Positions 8,695 to 18,469 of a stretch of DNA of 64,000 nt are shown here, piece by piece; positions within the stretch are counted from its first letter, which is position 1; the number at the start of each line of letters is the position of its first letter. The stretch is from Symmachiella macrocystis (lineage in GTDB: Bacteria; Planctomycetota; Planctomycetia; Planctomycetales; Planctomycetaceae): NCBI RefSeq assembly GCF_007860075.1, contig NZ_SJPP01000001.1, positions 2,949,490-3,013,489 on the forward strand, given 5' to 3'. The notes beneath the pieces are model-generated. The model worked only from the letters and a program-made list of their open reading frames with translations. It was not told the DNA's origin and did no database searches. A program made the translations under genes and the position numbers.

Positions 8695-10176
8695 CTAATG
8701 CGACAATTCGTGTTCCGCTTGGGCGATCAGAGCATCCTCTTCTTCCGGGGCTTGGGCGACGAGGTGATGCCGACTGTAAACGAAGAAGTACACAATCCCC
8801 ACGAACACGAAGATCGCCACTCCCCATACACCGGGCCGGGCCGCTTCGTCGGCGAAGGTGGCTAGCAGTGCGATCAGTGATAGCACCAACCCCACGACTG
8901 CCCCGGAAATCCCCAGCGGGCTACGATAGGGACGCGGCATGTTCGGCCGGGCGATCCGCAATTTAATAAAACTGAGCATGACCATCGCGTAGGAAATCAC
9001 GGCTCCGAAGACCGCCATGCTCAGCAGCGACTTGCCGACCAAGCTGTTGTCGCCCATAAAGTCAATCATCACCGCACAGGCAAAGCCGATGAATGCCCCC
9101 AAAATGATGGCAACATAAGGCGTGTGGTTTTTGCTGGTCAGCGACATCCAGCGGGGGAAATAACCGGCGCGGGACAGGGCAAACAACACGCGCCCGTAAG
9201 CGTAGATGATGCCGTGAAAACTGGCCACCAGACCGGTGAGGGAAATCAGGATCAACAGCCACGATGCCGTGCCAGTGCCAAACACAGCTAGGAATCCATC
9301 GGCCAATGGAGCATCGGATACAGCCATCTCCGCCGCTCCGCCGCCGACACCAGTATTTAACACCAATGTGCACAGGGATAAAACGAGCAACGTCAGCATG
9401 CCCCAGATCAGTGCTTTGGGCATATCGTTGACGGCATCGTGGGCTTCTTCCGCAGCGAGGGGAAGTTGTTCGATTGCCAAATAAAACCACATTGCCGCCG
9501 GCAAAGCCGCGAAGATTCCCCACACGCCCGGCGGTAACCAAGAGTTTGCGGCGGTCTCTGCCACCGGGATGTTGTGCAGTTTGTCCCAACTAAAGGCACC
9601 GGTCGAAATGGCACTGACATAAAACAGAACTAGAACCGCCGCAGCAATGCCGGTAATCACTAAGCCGATTTTTAATGTCAGTTCCACGCCGCGAATGTTG
9701 ATCGCCACAAAAACCGCGTAGAACAAAAACCACCATAAGAAGGTAACTCCTACGGGTGGTGGGCTGTCGCCGAACACGAGTTTGTTGACGTATCCGCCAA
9801 TGCCCACCACGATCACCGCTGGTGTGATCACATATTCGATCGTGTCGGTCAGCCCACAAATGAATCCGCCTGTGGGGCCAAAGGCATTGCGAGTGAAGGA
9901 GAAAAATCCCCCCGCATGCGGCAGCGCCGCGGAGAGTTCGGCGATGGTAAACACCATGCAAATATACATGGCCGCCATCAGCACCGTTGCAATCGCCAAC
10001 GACCAGAAACCGTATTTGAGACCGAAATTCCAACCAAAGTAATCCCCGGAAATCACCGCCCCGACACCCAAAGCCCACAACAAAATCCACCCCGCCGATT
10101 TGCGCAGCTTGCGGTTTTGCAGATACTCGTCGCCGACCTGATCGTAACTGACAACGCCCGGTTTCTTGGTGTCCAT
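8695..10176 (-). CDS. APC-superfamily permease, ethanolamine-permease-like
   Basis: 493 residues with about twelve hydrophobic segments. The N-terminus (LRKSAGWILLWALGVGAVISGDYFGWNFGL) holds the glycine-rich first helix of APC transporters. The following helices (MVFTIAELSAALPHAGGFFSFTRNAFGP) match what I recall of the ethanolamine permease (EAT/EutP) subgroup. It should import a small amine or amino acid by cation symport. No ethanolamine ammonia-lyase or other eut genes are in the window, so the substrate is inferred from sequence resemblance only. The gene is alone on this strand, with a repeat-bearing 145-base gap to the next leftward gene. Confidence 0.82.
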   Translation of the reverse strand: MDTKKPGVVSYDQVGDEYLQNRKLRKSAGWILLWALGVGAVISGDYFGWNFGLKYGFWSLAIATVLMAAMYICMVFTIAELSAALPHAGGFFSFTRNAFGPTGGFICGLTDTIEYVITPAVIVVGIGGYVNKLVFGDSPPPVGVTFLWWFLFYAVFVAINIRGVELTLKIGLVITGIAAAVLVLFYVSAISTGAFSWDKLHNIPVAETAANSWLPPGVWGIFAALPAAMWFYLAIEQLPLAAEEAHDAVNDMPKALIWGMLTLLVLSLCTLVLNTGVGGGAAEMAVSDAPLADGFLAVFGTGTASWLLILISLTGLVASFHGIIYAYGRVLFALSRAGYFPRWMSLTSKNHTPYVAIILGAFIGFACAVMIDFMGDNSLVGKSLLSMAVFGAVISYAMVMLSFIKLRIARPNMPRPYRSPLGISGAVVGLVLSLIALLATFADEAARPGVWGVAIFVFVGIVYFFVYSRHHLVAQAPEEEDALIAQAEHELSH

Positions 10177-10246
10177 GCAACTTCCTTCGTGTTTTGTATT
10201 GTTGACTTATTGTGGCAAGTCGTCGCAAACGCGTCCAGCAACGCAG

Positions 10247-10321
10247 GTATGAGGCTTGAGGGGACAGGCGTGAGAGGTCGGGAGCGGAACTTCTTTCTGG
10301 CCACCGGCCACTCTCTACCAA
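10247..10321. repeat. Dispersed repeat copy, reverse orientation
   Basis: Contains 'gaggcttgaggggacaggcg' and 'tggccaccggccactctc', the reverse complements of the 'cctgtcccctcaagcc' and 'gtggccggtggc' strings found near 1-420 and at 57797-57930. It fills the gap between the permease gene and the GT39-like gene upstream of it. No coding potential is seen. Confidence 0.65.
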
Positions 10322-11761
10322 CTACTCATCTCCACTCCACTGCCCAGCAATAAACAGCACCGCGACCGGTGTGATCTGCATAAGAAAGCGGTGGCTGGAG
10401 CCGCCGATGTGTTCTTCGACCGGCGTGGGAGCGATCATGCCGACGACCAAGAGGGCCGCCAATGCTCCGATTACGTCGCCCAGCAACAACAGTTGTTCCG
10501 GGCGGAGTGTGCGGCGCGGTTGGGTCGCCCCGGCAATGAGCAATCCCCACCACTGTAGACCCATGGTGGTCACCTGCAGAAACATGGCGCCCAGCATGTG
10601 TGGTACAGACCACGACAGCGTGCCGAGTCCCGCCATGAGCGTCGCCAAGTTCACTCGCCCGCTGTAGTTCATCTCCGTCGTCGTCGGCAGTCGTCCACGG
10701 TAGAGGAACCATGGGGCAGCAATCAGTAACGTTGTGACGGCAAAGAGTCCCGTCCAACCCAGCGCGGTTTTTAGGGCCGCGAGTTTTTGATTCTCCGGTC
10801 CCCAGTTCAAAACAATGACCAACAGGCACAACAGGCCACCATCGATGAGCGCCAGCGCGATTCCTTCGTCCTTGGTAAAAAGTGTCATTGCCGCAGCCAC
10901 GCCGGCGAGAATCAACGGGCGAGGGGCACTGATCTGTTCTTTGCGCCGCGTGCGTAACCAACTCCACAGATAGAGCAGGCTGACGCCGTGATAACAGGCG
11001 ACGGGGGCATCGGCTTGGGCGGAGAGGAACCCGTAATCGTTGAACGCCAGAATAGGCACGGTGGCTAAGACCAACGTCCACAACCAAGCGGTAGCAGCCC
11101 GCAGCTGACGTTGCAACACCCCGGCAAATGTGAGCACCATGCCGAGGTACATCAGCGGAAAGAGCAGCTTCGCCCAGCGGTCGTCGGCGCTTCCCAGCAG
11201 GGCATAAATGTGTTGTTCGGCCAACGGAATCAGCAGTGGATAGCGGGGATGGTATTGGACAAAATCTGGATGCAGCAAGTCGGCGCTTTGCAGTTGTGCG
11301 TCCTCAAACAGCACGATCGATTTCAACCCAAAGATCGCCCGTTCATCCCACAGTCGCTGCGGGGTTAATAATGTTTGGCCCAGTAGCGAAACAAACAACA
11401 ACACAACAATCGTCGCAGCAAAACGGACCCAAGCGGATTGGTCGTCGTGACTCAGCGGAGCAGGGCGGGGGGCGCGGCTGAGTCCCCAAGCGGCGATTCC
11501 GGCCAGACAACCCAACACTCCCCAACCGATGCTCGTCGAACGCGCCAGCGGACCGCCGGCCAGTCCCCACAAAAATTGCACATAACTCGTCCCGGCAATT
11601 CCCAGCACGATACCCAACCCAATCAACTCAGCTCGGCTCGTCAGCCATCCACCCTGGGGAGACGGTCTCCAAATGCGGCGGCCGAGAATCAGCGTGGCCA
11701 GTGCGGCGCCGAAGAGCCATTGGCCAATCAGGCCGAAGAGTAACAAACCCCAACCAATCAC
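10322..11761 (-). CDS. Polytopic membrane glycosyltransferase-like protein (GT39/PMT-like)
   Basis: 479 residues with about eleven to twelve hydrophobic segments and a large extracytoplasmic loop. The loop carries DERAIFGLKSIVLFE and HPDFVQYHPRYPLLIPLAEQH. The Asp-Glu after the second helix and the HPxYPLL pattern are typical of C-type (GT39/ArnT/PMT-like) polyprenyl-phosphate-dependent sugar transferases. By family it would move a sugar from a lipid-linked donor to an acceptor outside the membrane; the acceptor is unknown. The start codon overlaps the stop of the upstream gene by four bases (ATGA), so the two are translationally coupled and probably act together. Confidence 0.75.
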   Translation of the reverse strand: MIGWGLLLFGLIGQWLFGAALATLILGRRIWRPSPQGGWLTSRAELIGLGIVLGIAGTSYVQFLWGLAGGPLARSTSIGWGVLGCLAGIAAWGLSRAPRPAPLSHDDQSAWVRFAATIVVLLFVSLLGQTLLTPQRLWDERAIFGLKSIVLFEDAQLQSADLLHPDFVQYHPRYPLLIPLAEQHIYALLGSADDRWAKLLFPLMYLGMVLTFAGVLQRQLRAATAWLWTLVLATVPILAFNDYGFLSAQADAPVACYHGVSLLYLWSWLRTRRKEQISAPRPLILAGVAAAMTLFTKDEGIALALIDGGLLCLLVIVLNWGPENQKLAALKTALGWTGLFAVTTLLIAAPWFLYRGRLPTTTEMNYSGRVNLATLMAGLGTLSWSVPHMLGAMFLQVTTMGLQWWGLLIAGATQPRRTLRPEQLLLLGDVIGALAALLVVGMIAPTPVEEHIGGSSHRFLMQITPVAVLFIAGQWSGDE

Positions 11762-12615
11762 GGCGTCCCCTCCGATGGATAGGGACGCAAAATGACTTGA
11801 ATCCTGGGTTGCTCAGTGGTGACTTTCCCCTGTCCCAAAAACCTGAGCCAACCCTGATCTTCCCGCACTCGGGCAGGATCGACGAACGCCTCTCCTTCAA
11901 AGTATTCGAGCACGTAGTCTGGTTGCAATTCTTCGAGGTATTGGGCCGGCAAGTCCACGCGCGTATAAGCAGCCAGCTGACGCTCGCCTTGAGCCAGCGG
12001 AATCACAAATTCACTGTCGGGATGCATCGGGTGATACAACCGCCGCGGCAAGAGGTAATAGGACAGGAAAAACAATTTTTGGTCGCTGAGTACAAGAATT
12101 TTCGCATCCGGGGGCGTCGCCTCTTCGAGGTAGCGAATCAACAGATAATTGGTGTCGCTGAGATTGGGCAACGACGTCTGTCCCGCATGCAGCCCATAGC
12201 TCTGCCAGTCGCGCATCCGCTGCACGACACTCTCGCCAAATTGCGTCATGGCGATGATCAGCCACGCAGCCACAAATCCTCGAATCAGCCACGTTTGGCG
12301 TGCGTCGTGCGGCTCATTACCTGTGGCCGTTGCCGCTTGAAAACCGCGTCCGGCGGAGGATAAAAATGGAGCCAACCGATGCAATTGAAAAAGTGCCACT
12401 AAAGCAACCAGCACAGCCAGGGGCGCTGCCCAGCGCATTGATCCCCAGAGAGCTTCGGTGAAGGCTTTGGCAGCTGCAAACTCGTCTGGCCCGCCTGTCA
12501 CTCTCGCCGCCGCAGCCTGCTGCCGCACTTCCAACGGCGTGTACCATGCATCAAACGACAACCAAGCCGCTCCACACAGCATTACGGAAAGGATGATTTT
12601 CAAGAAGCGTTGCAT
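11758..12615 (-). CDS. Membrane protein coupled to the GT39-like gene
   Basis: About 285 residues from ATG 12615; ATG 12669 would add 18 hydrophobic residues, and neither start has a clear ribosome-binding site. Hydrophobic segments lie at the N-terminus (FLKIILSVMLCGAAWLSF), in the middle (MRWAAPLAVLVALVALFQL) and at GFVAAWLIIAMTQF. The C-terminal half is soluble, with PPDAKILVLSDQKLFFLSYYLLPRR and QYLEELQPDYVLEYFEGE. The same kind of soluble domain occurs at the ends of many planctomycete GT39-like proteins (recalled, not checked), so it may be a split-off domain of its neighbour. Function unknown; first gene of a two-gene operon. Confidence 0.68.
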   Translation of the reverse strand: MQRFLKIILSVMLCGAAWLSFDAWYTPLEVRQQAAAARVTGGPDEFAAAKAFTEALWGSMRWAAPLAVLVALVALFQLHRLAPFLSSAGRGFQAATATGNEPHDARQTWLIRGFVAAWLIIAMTQFGESVVQRMRDWQSYGLHAGQTSLPNLSDTNYLLIRYLEEATPPDAKILVLSDQKLFFLSYYLLPRRLYHPMHPDSEFVIPLAQGERQLAAYTRVDLPAQYLEELQPDYVLEYFEGEAFVDPARVREDQGWLRFLGQGKVTTEQPRIQVILRPYPSEGTP

Positions 12616-12756
12616 GCGATGGTCGTTGGCGAAACAGATGAAAAAGGAGAGGTACAACAATCCGCCCATCTTCGACCATGATCAGCGTCTGTCAAGTTTG
12701 TCCGAGCCGTAGCAGCAAATTCCACTGGCGGACAGTTCCCCGCAAGAGTGATTTAA

Positions 12757-12796
12757 CATAGCCTAGGGAAAGCGGAAAATCCGCGCCACCCTGGGA
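12757..12796. repeat. Palindromic intergenic repeat, single degenerate unit
   Basis: A hairpin of the form acatagcctaggg - aaa - gcgga - aaa - tccgc - gcca - ccctggg. The outer arms (cctaggg / ccctggg) have one mismatch, and the inner arms (gcgga / tccgc) pair fully. It matches the left unit of the larger element at 47972-48179. It lies in the 371-base gap between two divergent genes, where the only other thing seen is a weak promoter-like pair at 12864-12890. Confidence 0.7.
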
Positions 12797-12863
12797 AAGA
12801 ATTGCCAGGTCGCGGATTTTTACCAATTCTGGAAAATCATCAATTCCCAGCGATTCGCAAATG

Positions 12864-12890
12864 TTGTCACGACGCCGTGGCGCCTATAAT
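12864..12890 (+). promoter_or_regulatory. Possible sigma-70-type promoter for the RND gene
   Basis: TTGTCA at 12864-12869 and a perfect TATAAT at 12885-12890 with a 15-base spacer, about 97 bases before the ATG at 12987. The spacer is shorter than the usual 16-18 bases, so this is only a candidate. Confidence 0.3.
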
Positions 12891-12986
12891 GACTCGGCAG
12901 ACAATGGGGGCGTCGTAATCAAATTGGGGCGGCTCGCGCAAACATCTCGATGATTGGATTCAACGTCCGAGGGCAGTAGCGACCTT

Positions 12987-15900
12987 ATGTCCATTCCCAG
13001 CTTCAGCGTCAAAAACCCGGTTTTGGTCAATATGATCATGGTCGTGGTTTTGGTGGCGGGAGGAATTTTCTCGATCACTTTGACTCGAGAAATGTTTCCC
13101 GAGTCCCGACCCAATAAGCTCTTGATCACTACCCTGCATCCCGGCGTGCAGCCTGAAGAAATCGAGCGGGCGATTACGATCAAAGTCGAGGAGGCGGTCC
13201 GCGATATCGACGGGGTCGAAAAGGTCGAGTCGACGGTCTCGGAGAGCTTATCGATGACCTCGGTTACGCTCTACAGCCAAGTCAAAGATGTCGATCGTGT
13301 GCTGCAGGAGGTCAAGGTCGAAGTCGACGCGATCCAGGACCTGCCGGACGACGCTGAGAAAACGGTTGTCCGCAAAATGGAGCCGAAACTACCGGTGATC
13401 AGCGTTGCCATTTTCGGGGACGGCGGCGAAAAAATTCTCAAACGCGAAGCCCGCAAGATTCGCGACGACTTGTTGTTGCTACCCGGTGTGAGCGATGTGG
13501 AGGTTTCCGGAACGCGGGAAGACGAAATCAGCGTCGAAATTCGCCCCGAGAGGTTGCGGCAATATGACATCACCTTCGATGAAGTCGCCGATGCGATTCG
13601 CCAAACCAATCGCGATGTTTCCGGCGGGGAATTGGAAAGCAATCGAACGTTGATGACACTGCGTACGCTCGGCGAAGAACGGGAAGGGGAGGAACTACTC
13701 GACATCGTCGTGCGAAGTACACCCGACGGCCGCAAGATCTTACTCTCGGACGTTGCAGTGGTGATCGATGAATTCATCGAGTCCGACCTGGAGTGCTATT
13801 TCAACGGCAAACCGTCGGCTAGCTGCATTGTCTTCAAAACGGCCGACCAGGATGCCATCCAAATCGCGCGGATGGTCAAAGCCTATGTTGCCGGAAAAAA
13901 ACGCGACCTGGATTTTGATCCCTATGGATTCCGCAAAGCCTATAAAGAAGTTTGGTATTGGAAACCGCTAGCGCTGGTGGGCTCGTCGATGGAATGGGTT
14001 ATGGACAGGGCCATGGGCCGACCCGATTTGCAGGAGGTATACGAAACCAGTGCCTCGGAGCCGATTGATGGCAATTTTGAACTTGACCTGCACAGCGACC
14101 TGGCCCGATTCGTTGAGGGGCGATTGGACCTGATGACCCGCAACGGCAAGTCTGGGTTGTTTTTGGTCCTGCTCTCGCTCGTGCTGTTTTTGAATTGGCG
14201 TGTGGCATTTTGGGCGGCGATCGGCTTGCCGATTTCGTTCATGGGCACGTTCATCATGATGTGGGCGTTTGGCGAGACATTGAACCTGATCAGTATGATG
14301 GGGTTGATTGTCGTCTTGGGAATTATCGTCGACGATGCGATTGTAATCGGCGAGAATATCTATCGACACGTCGAAGAGGGGATGCCTCCCCGCCAAGCAG
14401 CGATCGTCGGAGCCGAAGAGGTCATGTGGCCGGTCACGGTCGCCATCTTGACCACGATCGGCGCATTCGCGCCGTTGCTGTTTATCACGGGGCAAATCGG
14501 CGACTTTATGGGCGTGCTGCCGATGGTGGTCTTGTGTGCCTTGAGCGTTTCATTGTGCGAAGCCCTGGTGATTCTTCCGGCGCACTTATCTCATATTCCG
14601 CCCCACCGCAGCGATGCCGAAAAACGCGATCAACAACCAACGGGCAGGATTCGCAGATTTTTTCATTGGCTCAGCGCCGTACAAGAAAAAACGATCATGC
14701 GGGCGATCAACGGGACCTACGAACGGTTGCTGCGCTTCACGCTGCGTTGGCGTTACGTCACGCTGACCGTCGCGCTGGCTTTGGTTATTGCCTCGTTTGG
14801 CCTGATCGCCGGCGGCATTGTAGAGATCGTCATGGTGCAAGAAATGGACAGCGAGACAATCATTGCCGGCCTGGAGATGCCGGTCGGAACACCAGCCGCC
14901 ACCACCAAAAAACGGCTCAACGAATTAACGCAATATGCCGTATCCTTGCCGGAAGTCGTCAATGTGCAATCCTTCGTGGCGCTGCAAATTGACTTCACCG
15001 GAGCGGGTGCTGTGGGAGATTTCAGCCAACCGCATTTGGCACAGTTGATTATCGAACTGCAACCGGCCGAACTGCGCAACCGGTCCAGTGACCAGATTCT
15101 GGATGAGTTGCGCGGTGTGTCGGAAAAACTATCGGGCGTGAATTCCGTCACTTGGGAAGCCATGAGCGGCGGTCCCGGCGGCAAGGATATCGAACTCCGA
15201 ATTGCAGGTGATGATTTTGAGGAGTTAAAAGTCGTCTCCGGAAAACTCAAGGCGCAGTTGGCGACATATAAAGGGGTTTATGGATTGGACGACAACCATG
15301 ATCGGGGCAAACGAGAAGTCCGCGTCGAAATGCGCGATGCGGGACGGCCGACCGGCATTCAGGAAACGCTGTTGGGCAGCCATGTCCGCAGCGCGTTTTA
15401 TGGGCGCGAGGTGCGGCGGATTACGCGGGATCGGGAAGACGTCAAAATAATGGTCCGCTATCCCAAGTCCTTTCGCTACAACATTTACAATTTAGAATCG
15501 ATGTGGATTCCCACCCCGGCGACGACCGGCAATCGGGGTTGGGTTCCGGTCAACGAAGTGGCGCGGCTCACCGAAGGGGAGAGCTTCACGTCGATTCATC
15601 GCAGCCAACAGACACGCTCGATTACGGTCATCGGCCAAATCAACGACGAACAGGGCAACTCGCGGGACATTATGGCGGATGTGCGTCGGTGGTTTTCCAC
15701 TGAGCTGCGCAAAGAACATCCGCAGGTCCGGCTCGAAGAATTGGGAAAAGGGGAAGAATTCCGCAAAGCGATGGGCAGCTTGTGGATTGGCGGATTAGTG
15801 TCGTTGTTGTTGATCTATATGATGCTCGCCGGGCTATTTCGAGCTTACTTACAGCCGATTGTCGTGATGGCGGCCATTCCCTTTGGGGTGTTGGGGGCGA

Positions 15901-16355
15901 TCATCGGACACTGGGTGACGGGCAATCCGCTCACTATATTGAGCTTTATTGGCTGCGTGGCCCTGACCGGAATTGTGGTCAACGACTCACTGGTCTTGGT
16001 CGATTTCATCAATCGCCGCGTGCATCAGGGCATGACGCCGTTTGAGGCGAATGTCGCCGGCGCGAAATTGCGGCTCCGTGCGATCCTGCTGACGACATTG
16101 ACCACGGTGGCCGGATTGATGCCTTTGATGTTTGAAACCAGTTTCCAGGCCAAATTCTTGATTCCCTTGGCCGTGACGCTCACATTTGGGCTGGTTTTCG
16201 CTACCGGTTTGACGTTAGTTATCGTGCCGTCGCTGAATATGGTCTATATGGACTTCACGCAAATCGTCGGTGGCCGCAAGTCGGACGATTCTGAGGAGAA
16301 TGACGAGCAGCAAACGCGGGAGCTGGCGACTGCATCACTCGACAAGGAGCTTTGA
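12987..16355 (+). CDS. RND-family efflux transporter permease subunit
   Basis: 1122 residues from ATG 12987 (MSIPSFSVKNPVLVNM); an in-frame TTG at 12954 adds eleven residues unlike other family members. The plan is that of AcrB/HAE1 pumps. A first helix is followed by a periplasmic porter loop (LITTLHPGVQPEEIERAI, EIRPERLRQYDITFDEVADAI), helices 2-6 with the GLIVVLGIIVDDAIVIGENIYRHVEEG relay segment, a second loop, and the final helices with IGCVALTGIVVNDSLVLVDFINRR. The acidic pair in helix 4 (VDDAIV) is intact, so proton coupling is likely. About 60 residues before helix 2 (DPYGFRKAYKEVWYWKPL...) are not expected from the family. No adaptor or outer-membrane gene adjoins it. Confidence 0.9.
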   Translation: MSIPSFSVKNPVLVNMIMVVVLVAGGIFSITLTREMFPESRPNKLLITTLHPGVQPEEIERAITIKVEEAVRDIDGVEKVESTVSESLSMTSVTLYSQVKDVDRVLQEVKVEVDAIQDLPDDAEKTVVRKMEPKLPVISVAIFGDGGEKILKREARKIRDDLLLLPGVSDVEVSGTREDEISVEIRPERLRQYDITFDEVADAIRQTNRDVSGGELESNRTLMTLRTLGEEREGEELLDIVVRSTPDGRKILLSDVAVVIDEFIESDLECYFNGKPSASCIVFKTADQDAIQIARMVKAYVAGKKRDLDFDPYGFRKAYKEVWYWKPLALVGSSMEWVMDRAMGRPDLQEVYETSASEPIDGNFELDLHSDLARFVEGRLDLMTRNGKSGLFLVLLSLVLFLNWRVAFWAAIGLPISFMGTFIMMWAFGETLNLISMMGLIVVLGIIVDDAIVIGENIYRHVEEGMPPRQAAIVGAEEVMWPVTVAILTTIGAFAPLLFITGQIGDFMGVLPMVVLCALSVSLCEALVILPAHLSHIPPHRSDAEKRDQQPTGRIRRFFHWLSAVQEKTIMRAINGTYERLLRFTLRWRYVTLTVALALVIASFGLIAGGIVEIVMVQEMDSETIIAGLEMPVGTPAATTKKRLNELTQYAVSLPEVVNVQSFVALQIDFTGAGAVGDFSQPHLAQLIIELQPAELRNRSSDQILDELRGVSEKLSGVNSVTWEAMSGGPGGKDIELRIAGDDFEELKVVSGKLKAQLATYKGVYGLDDNHDRGKREVRVEMRDAGRPTGIQETLLGSHVRSAFYGREVRRITRDREDVKIMVRYPKSFRYNIYNLESMWIPTPATTGNRGWVPVNEVARLTEGESFTSIHRSQQTRSITVIGQINDEQGNSRDIMADVRRWFSTELRKEHPQVRLEELGKGEEFRKAMGSLWIGGLVSLLLIYMMLAGLFRAYLQPIVVMAAIPFGVLGAIIGHWVTGNPLTILSFIGCVALTGIVVNDSLVLVDFINRRVHQGMTPFEANVAGAKLRLRAILLTTLTTVAGLMPLMFETSFQAKFLIPLAVTLTFGLVFATGLTLVIVPSLNMVYMDFTQIVGGRKSDDSEENDEQQTRELATASLDKEL

Positions 16356-16481
16356 AACGTGGACTTTTCTGTGCGACTGGTGGAATTGCAAATCGCTAGG
16401 TAATCTCGTAAGTTGTTAGGACCTTCAGCCCGGCGGGATCGCTGCCGACACTGATATCCTGGTCATACGGAGACGAGCAAA

Positions 16482-17444
16482 ATGGACGACCCTCAATTTT
16501 TGATCATGGCGGCGGTTTTCCTCGTGGGAGGGCTGCTCTTTTTGGTCGCCGCCTTTGTAGGGATCAAATATTTCAATATCTGGCTCCGGGCTTTCGTCAC
16601 GCGGACCGGAATCGGCATCTTGCAACTGATCGGCATGTCGCTGCAAAAAGTCAATGCGATGGTGATCGTCGAGTCCAAAATCATGGCGGTTCAATCAGGA
16701 CTGCCACCGATCGATACACGGGCGCTCTCGGCCCACTATTTGGCTCAAGGTAACGTCCGCCGCGTCATTCAGTCGTTAATTGTGGCCCACCGGGCCAAAA
16801 TCGATTTGGACTGGGATACGGCTGCCGCCATCGACTTGGCCGGCCGGAACGTACTGGACGCCGTGCAAACCTCCGTCGACCCCAAGGTGATTGATTGTCC
16901 CGACCCCCGCCGCGGTTCGGGCCGGACAACCCTCGATGGTGTCGCCAAGGATGGGATTCAACTCAAGGCCCGCGCACGTGTCACCGTGCGGACCAATCTC
17001 GCACAACTCGTCGGTGGTGCGACCGAAGAAACAGTCATCGCCCGCGTGGGTGAAGGGATCGTTTCGGCGATTGGCTCATCCGATAGCCACAAGCAAGTGT
17101 TGGCCAACCCGATGTTGATTGCCAAAGCGGTGTTGGATCGCAGTTTGGACTCACAGACCGCCTACGAGATCGTGTCGATTGATATCGCCGATGTCGACGT
17201 GGGCGAAAACGTCGGTGCCCGTTTGCAGGCGGATCAGGCCGAGGCGGATGTCCGCGTGGCCCGTGCTCGTGCCGAAGAACGTCGCGCCCAAGCCGTGGCC
17301 ACCGAGCAAGAGATGAAAGCGCTCACCCAGGAAAACCGCGCCAAGGTCGTATTGGCCGAAGCCGATGTCCCCAAGGCGATTGCGACGGCGTACCGGTCCG
17401 GAAACCTGCGAACACAGAAGGCGATTGCCAGCAACGGCCAGTAA
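16482..17444 (+). CDS. floA: Flotillin-like protein FloA
   Basis: 320 residues, close to the usual 330. An N-terminal hydrophobic hairpin ([23 protein letters not shown]) precedes the conserved UPF0365/FloA core: [58 protein letters not shown]. An Ala/Glu/Arg-rich coiled-coil end follows ([18 protein letters not shown]-like). FloA scaffolds detergent-resistant membrane domains on the cytoplasmic face. In many bacteria floA follows an NfeD-type gene, but here the gene before it is the RND pump 126 bases upstream and no nfeD is in the window. Identification is firm. Confidence 0.93.
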   Translation: MDDPQFLIMAAVFLVGGLLFLVAAFVGIKYFNIWLRAFVTRTGIGILQLIGMSLQKVNAMVIVESKIMAVQSGLPPIDTRALSAHYLAQGNVRRVIQSLIVAHRAKIDLDWDTAAAIDLAGRNVLDAVQTSVDPKVIDCPDPRRGSGRTTLDGVAKDGIQLKARARVTVRTNLAQLVGGATEETVIARVGEGIVSAIGSSDSHKQVLANPMLIAKAVLDRSLDSQTAYEIVSIDIADVDVGENVGARLQADQAEADVRVARARAEERRAQAVATEQEMKALTQENRAKVVLAEADVPKAIATAYRSGNLRTQKAIASNGQ

Positions 17445-17553
17445 TCACCGGCGATCGAGTCACTCGTTTATTGAGCGACGGCTCCCCAAATCGGGATGAC
17501 CGAAACCTTTAAGGAGCTCTGATTTGCTTGGCGTTTTGCGATTTGCCAGGCGG

Positions 17554-18312
17554 TTACAACAGCTCGCCGGTCCATTCAGGCAGTTCGTCAAGATATTCGG
17601 CGCAACAGCCATTTAGCCAGATGTAATCATCTTTGATTTTTTTGACCTCTACGATTCGCGCCCTCACGACGCCATAAATTAATCCGCCCAACAGCAGGAT
17701 GATTCCAAGCGGGATCATAGCCACCGCGTATTCTGACGCATCAACCAGCGCAATCCCAGTCACTAAAAGGGCGATTCCCAACAGGGACAACGTCCAACTG
17801 ATTAAGATGGCCCGCTGTCGCCGCACAAACCATTCTTCGCTCAACCCAACGTAAATGGTCGCCGTTTTGCGTACGATGAGTGCGGCAATCGCATAGACGA
17901 TCATATTGCAAACGAGGATCAATGCGTACCATCCCGGATGATGCCACGACAATTTGCGTTTGAGGTAGCGGGTAGAAGGCCGATTGCTTTTGACGCAACG
18001 GTTCGGCATCTCAGCGTTTTTGTGCATGACGAGAGTTTTGTTGCCCTGACGCCACATGCTGCCGGTCGGTGTGCCAAAATCCTCCCCGCAATTTGGACAA
18101 CTCATGCTGCCAGCCGGAGAAGCCACTCCGCACATCGGGCACAACAAAACGTCGATAACTGCATCGTATCGCGATTGCTCGCGCGATGTTTCAATGGACG
18201 ACTCTTCGGCCGCGTCCTGCGAGGCGACATCGATCGTGCGGCGGCACATTGGGCACCGTCCATCCGCCGAAAGGTTCACACGCGTCTGGCAGTGGGGACA
18301 TTCGGTATTCAT
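17554..18312 (-). CDS. Zinc-ribbon membrane protein
   Basis: About 252 residues from ATG 18312 (MNTECPHCQTRV); ATG 18339 adds nine residues and the frame is open to 18537. Three CxxC pairs of the zinc-ribbon type stand at the N-terminus (CPHC...CPMC, then CPMC...CPNC). A basic linker and two to four hydrophobic segments follow (WYALILVCNMIVYAIAALIV, AILISWTLSLLGIALLVTG, IPLGIILLLGGLIYG). The C-terminal tail has KKIKDDYIWLNGCCAEYLDELPEW, a pattern I associate with planctomycete proteins of unknown role. It lacks the ARYVT-type end of the zinc-ribbon array at 27.5-32.7 kb, so it is not simply another copy. Confidence 0.72.
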   Translation of the reverse strand: MNTECPHCQTRVNLSADGRCPMCRRTIDVASQDAAEESSIETSREQSRYDAVIDVLLCPMCGVASPAGSMSCPNCGEDFGTPTGSMWRQGNKTLVMHKNAEMPNRCVKSNRPSTRYLKRKLSWHHPGWYALILVCNMIVYAIAALIVRKTATIYVGLSEEWFVRRQRAILISWTLSLLGIALLVTGIALVDASEYAVAMIPLGIILLLGGLIYGVVRARIVEVKKIKDDYIWLNGCCAEYLDELPEWTGELL

Positions 18313-18469
18313 GGATTGCGATTCAAATTCCCGATTCATTCCATTCGCAATGCGAATTCGCGGAAAGTGATTATCCACTTTGCAAGCTCTGCGCCTTAGC
18401 GTGAGGTTTTTTTGGTGGCTAATCGGTTGTCCTACGCCGTAATGTGCATCCTGACGCACGCGACGTCGA

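Noticed and set aside
10326-11087. 253-residue frame inside the GT39-like gene, and similar long shadows at 9590-10321 and 14195-14992
   Set aside because: Arg/His/Gly-rich frames overlapping clearly recognised genes, typical of GC-rich antisense or shifted frames.
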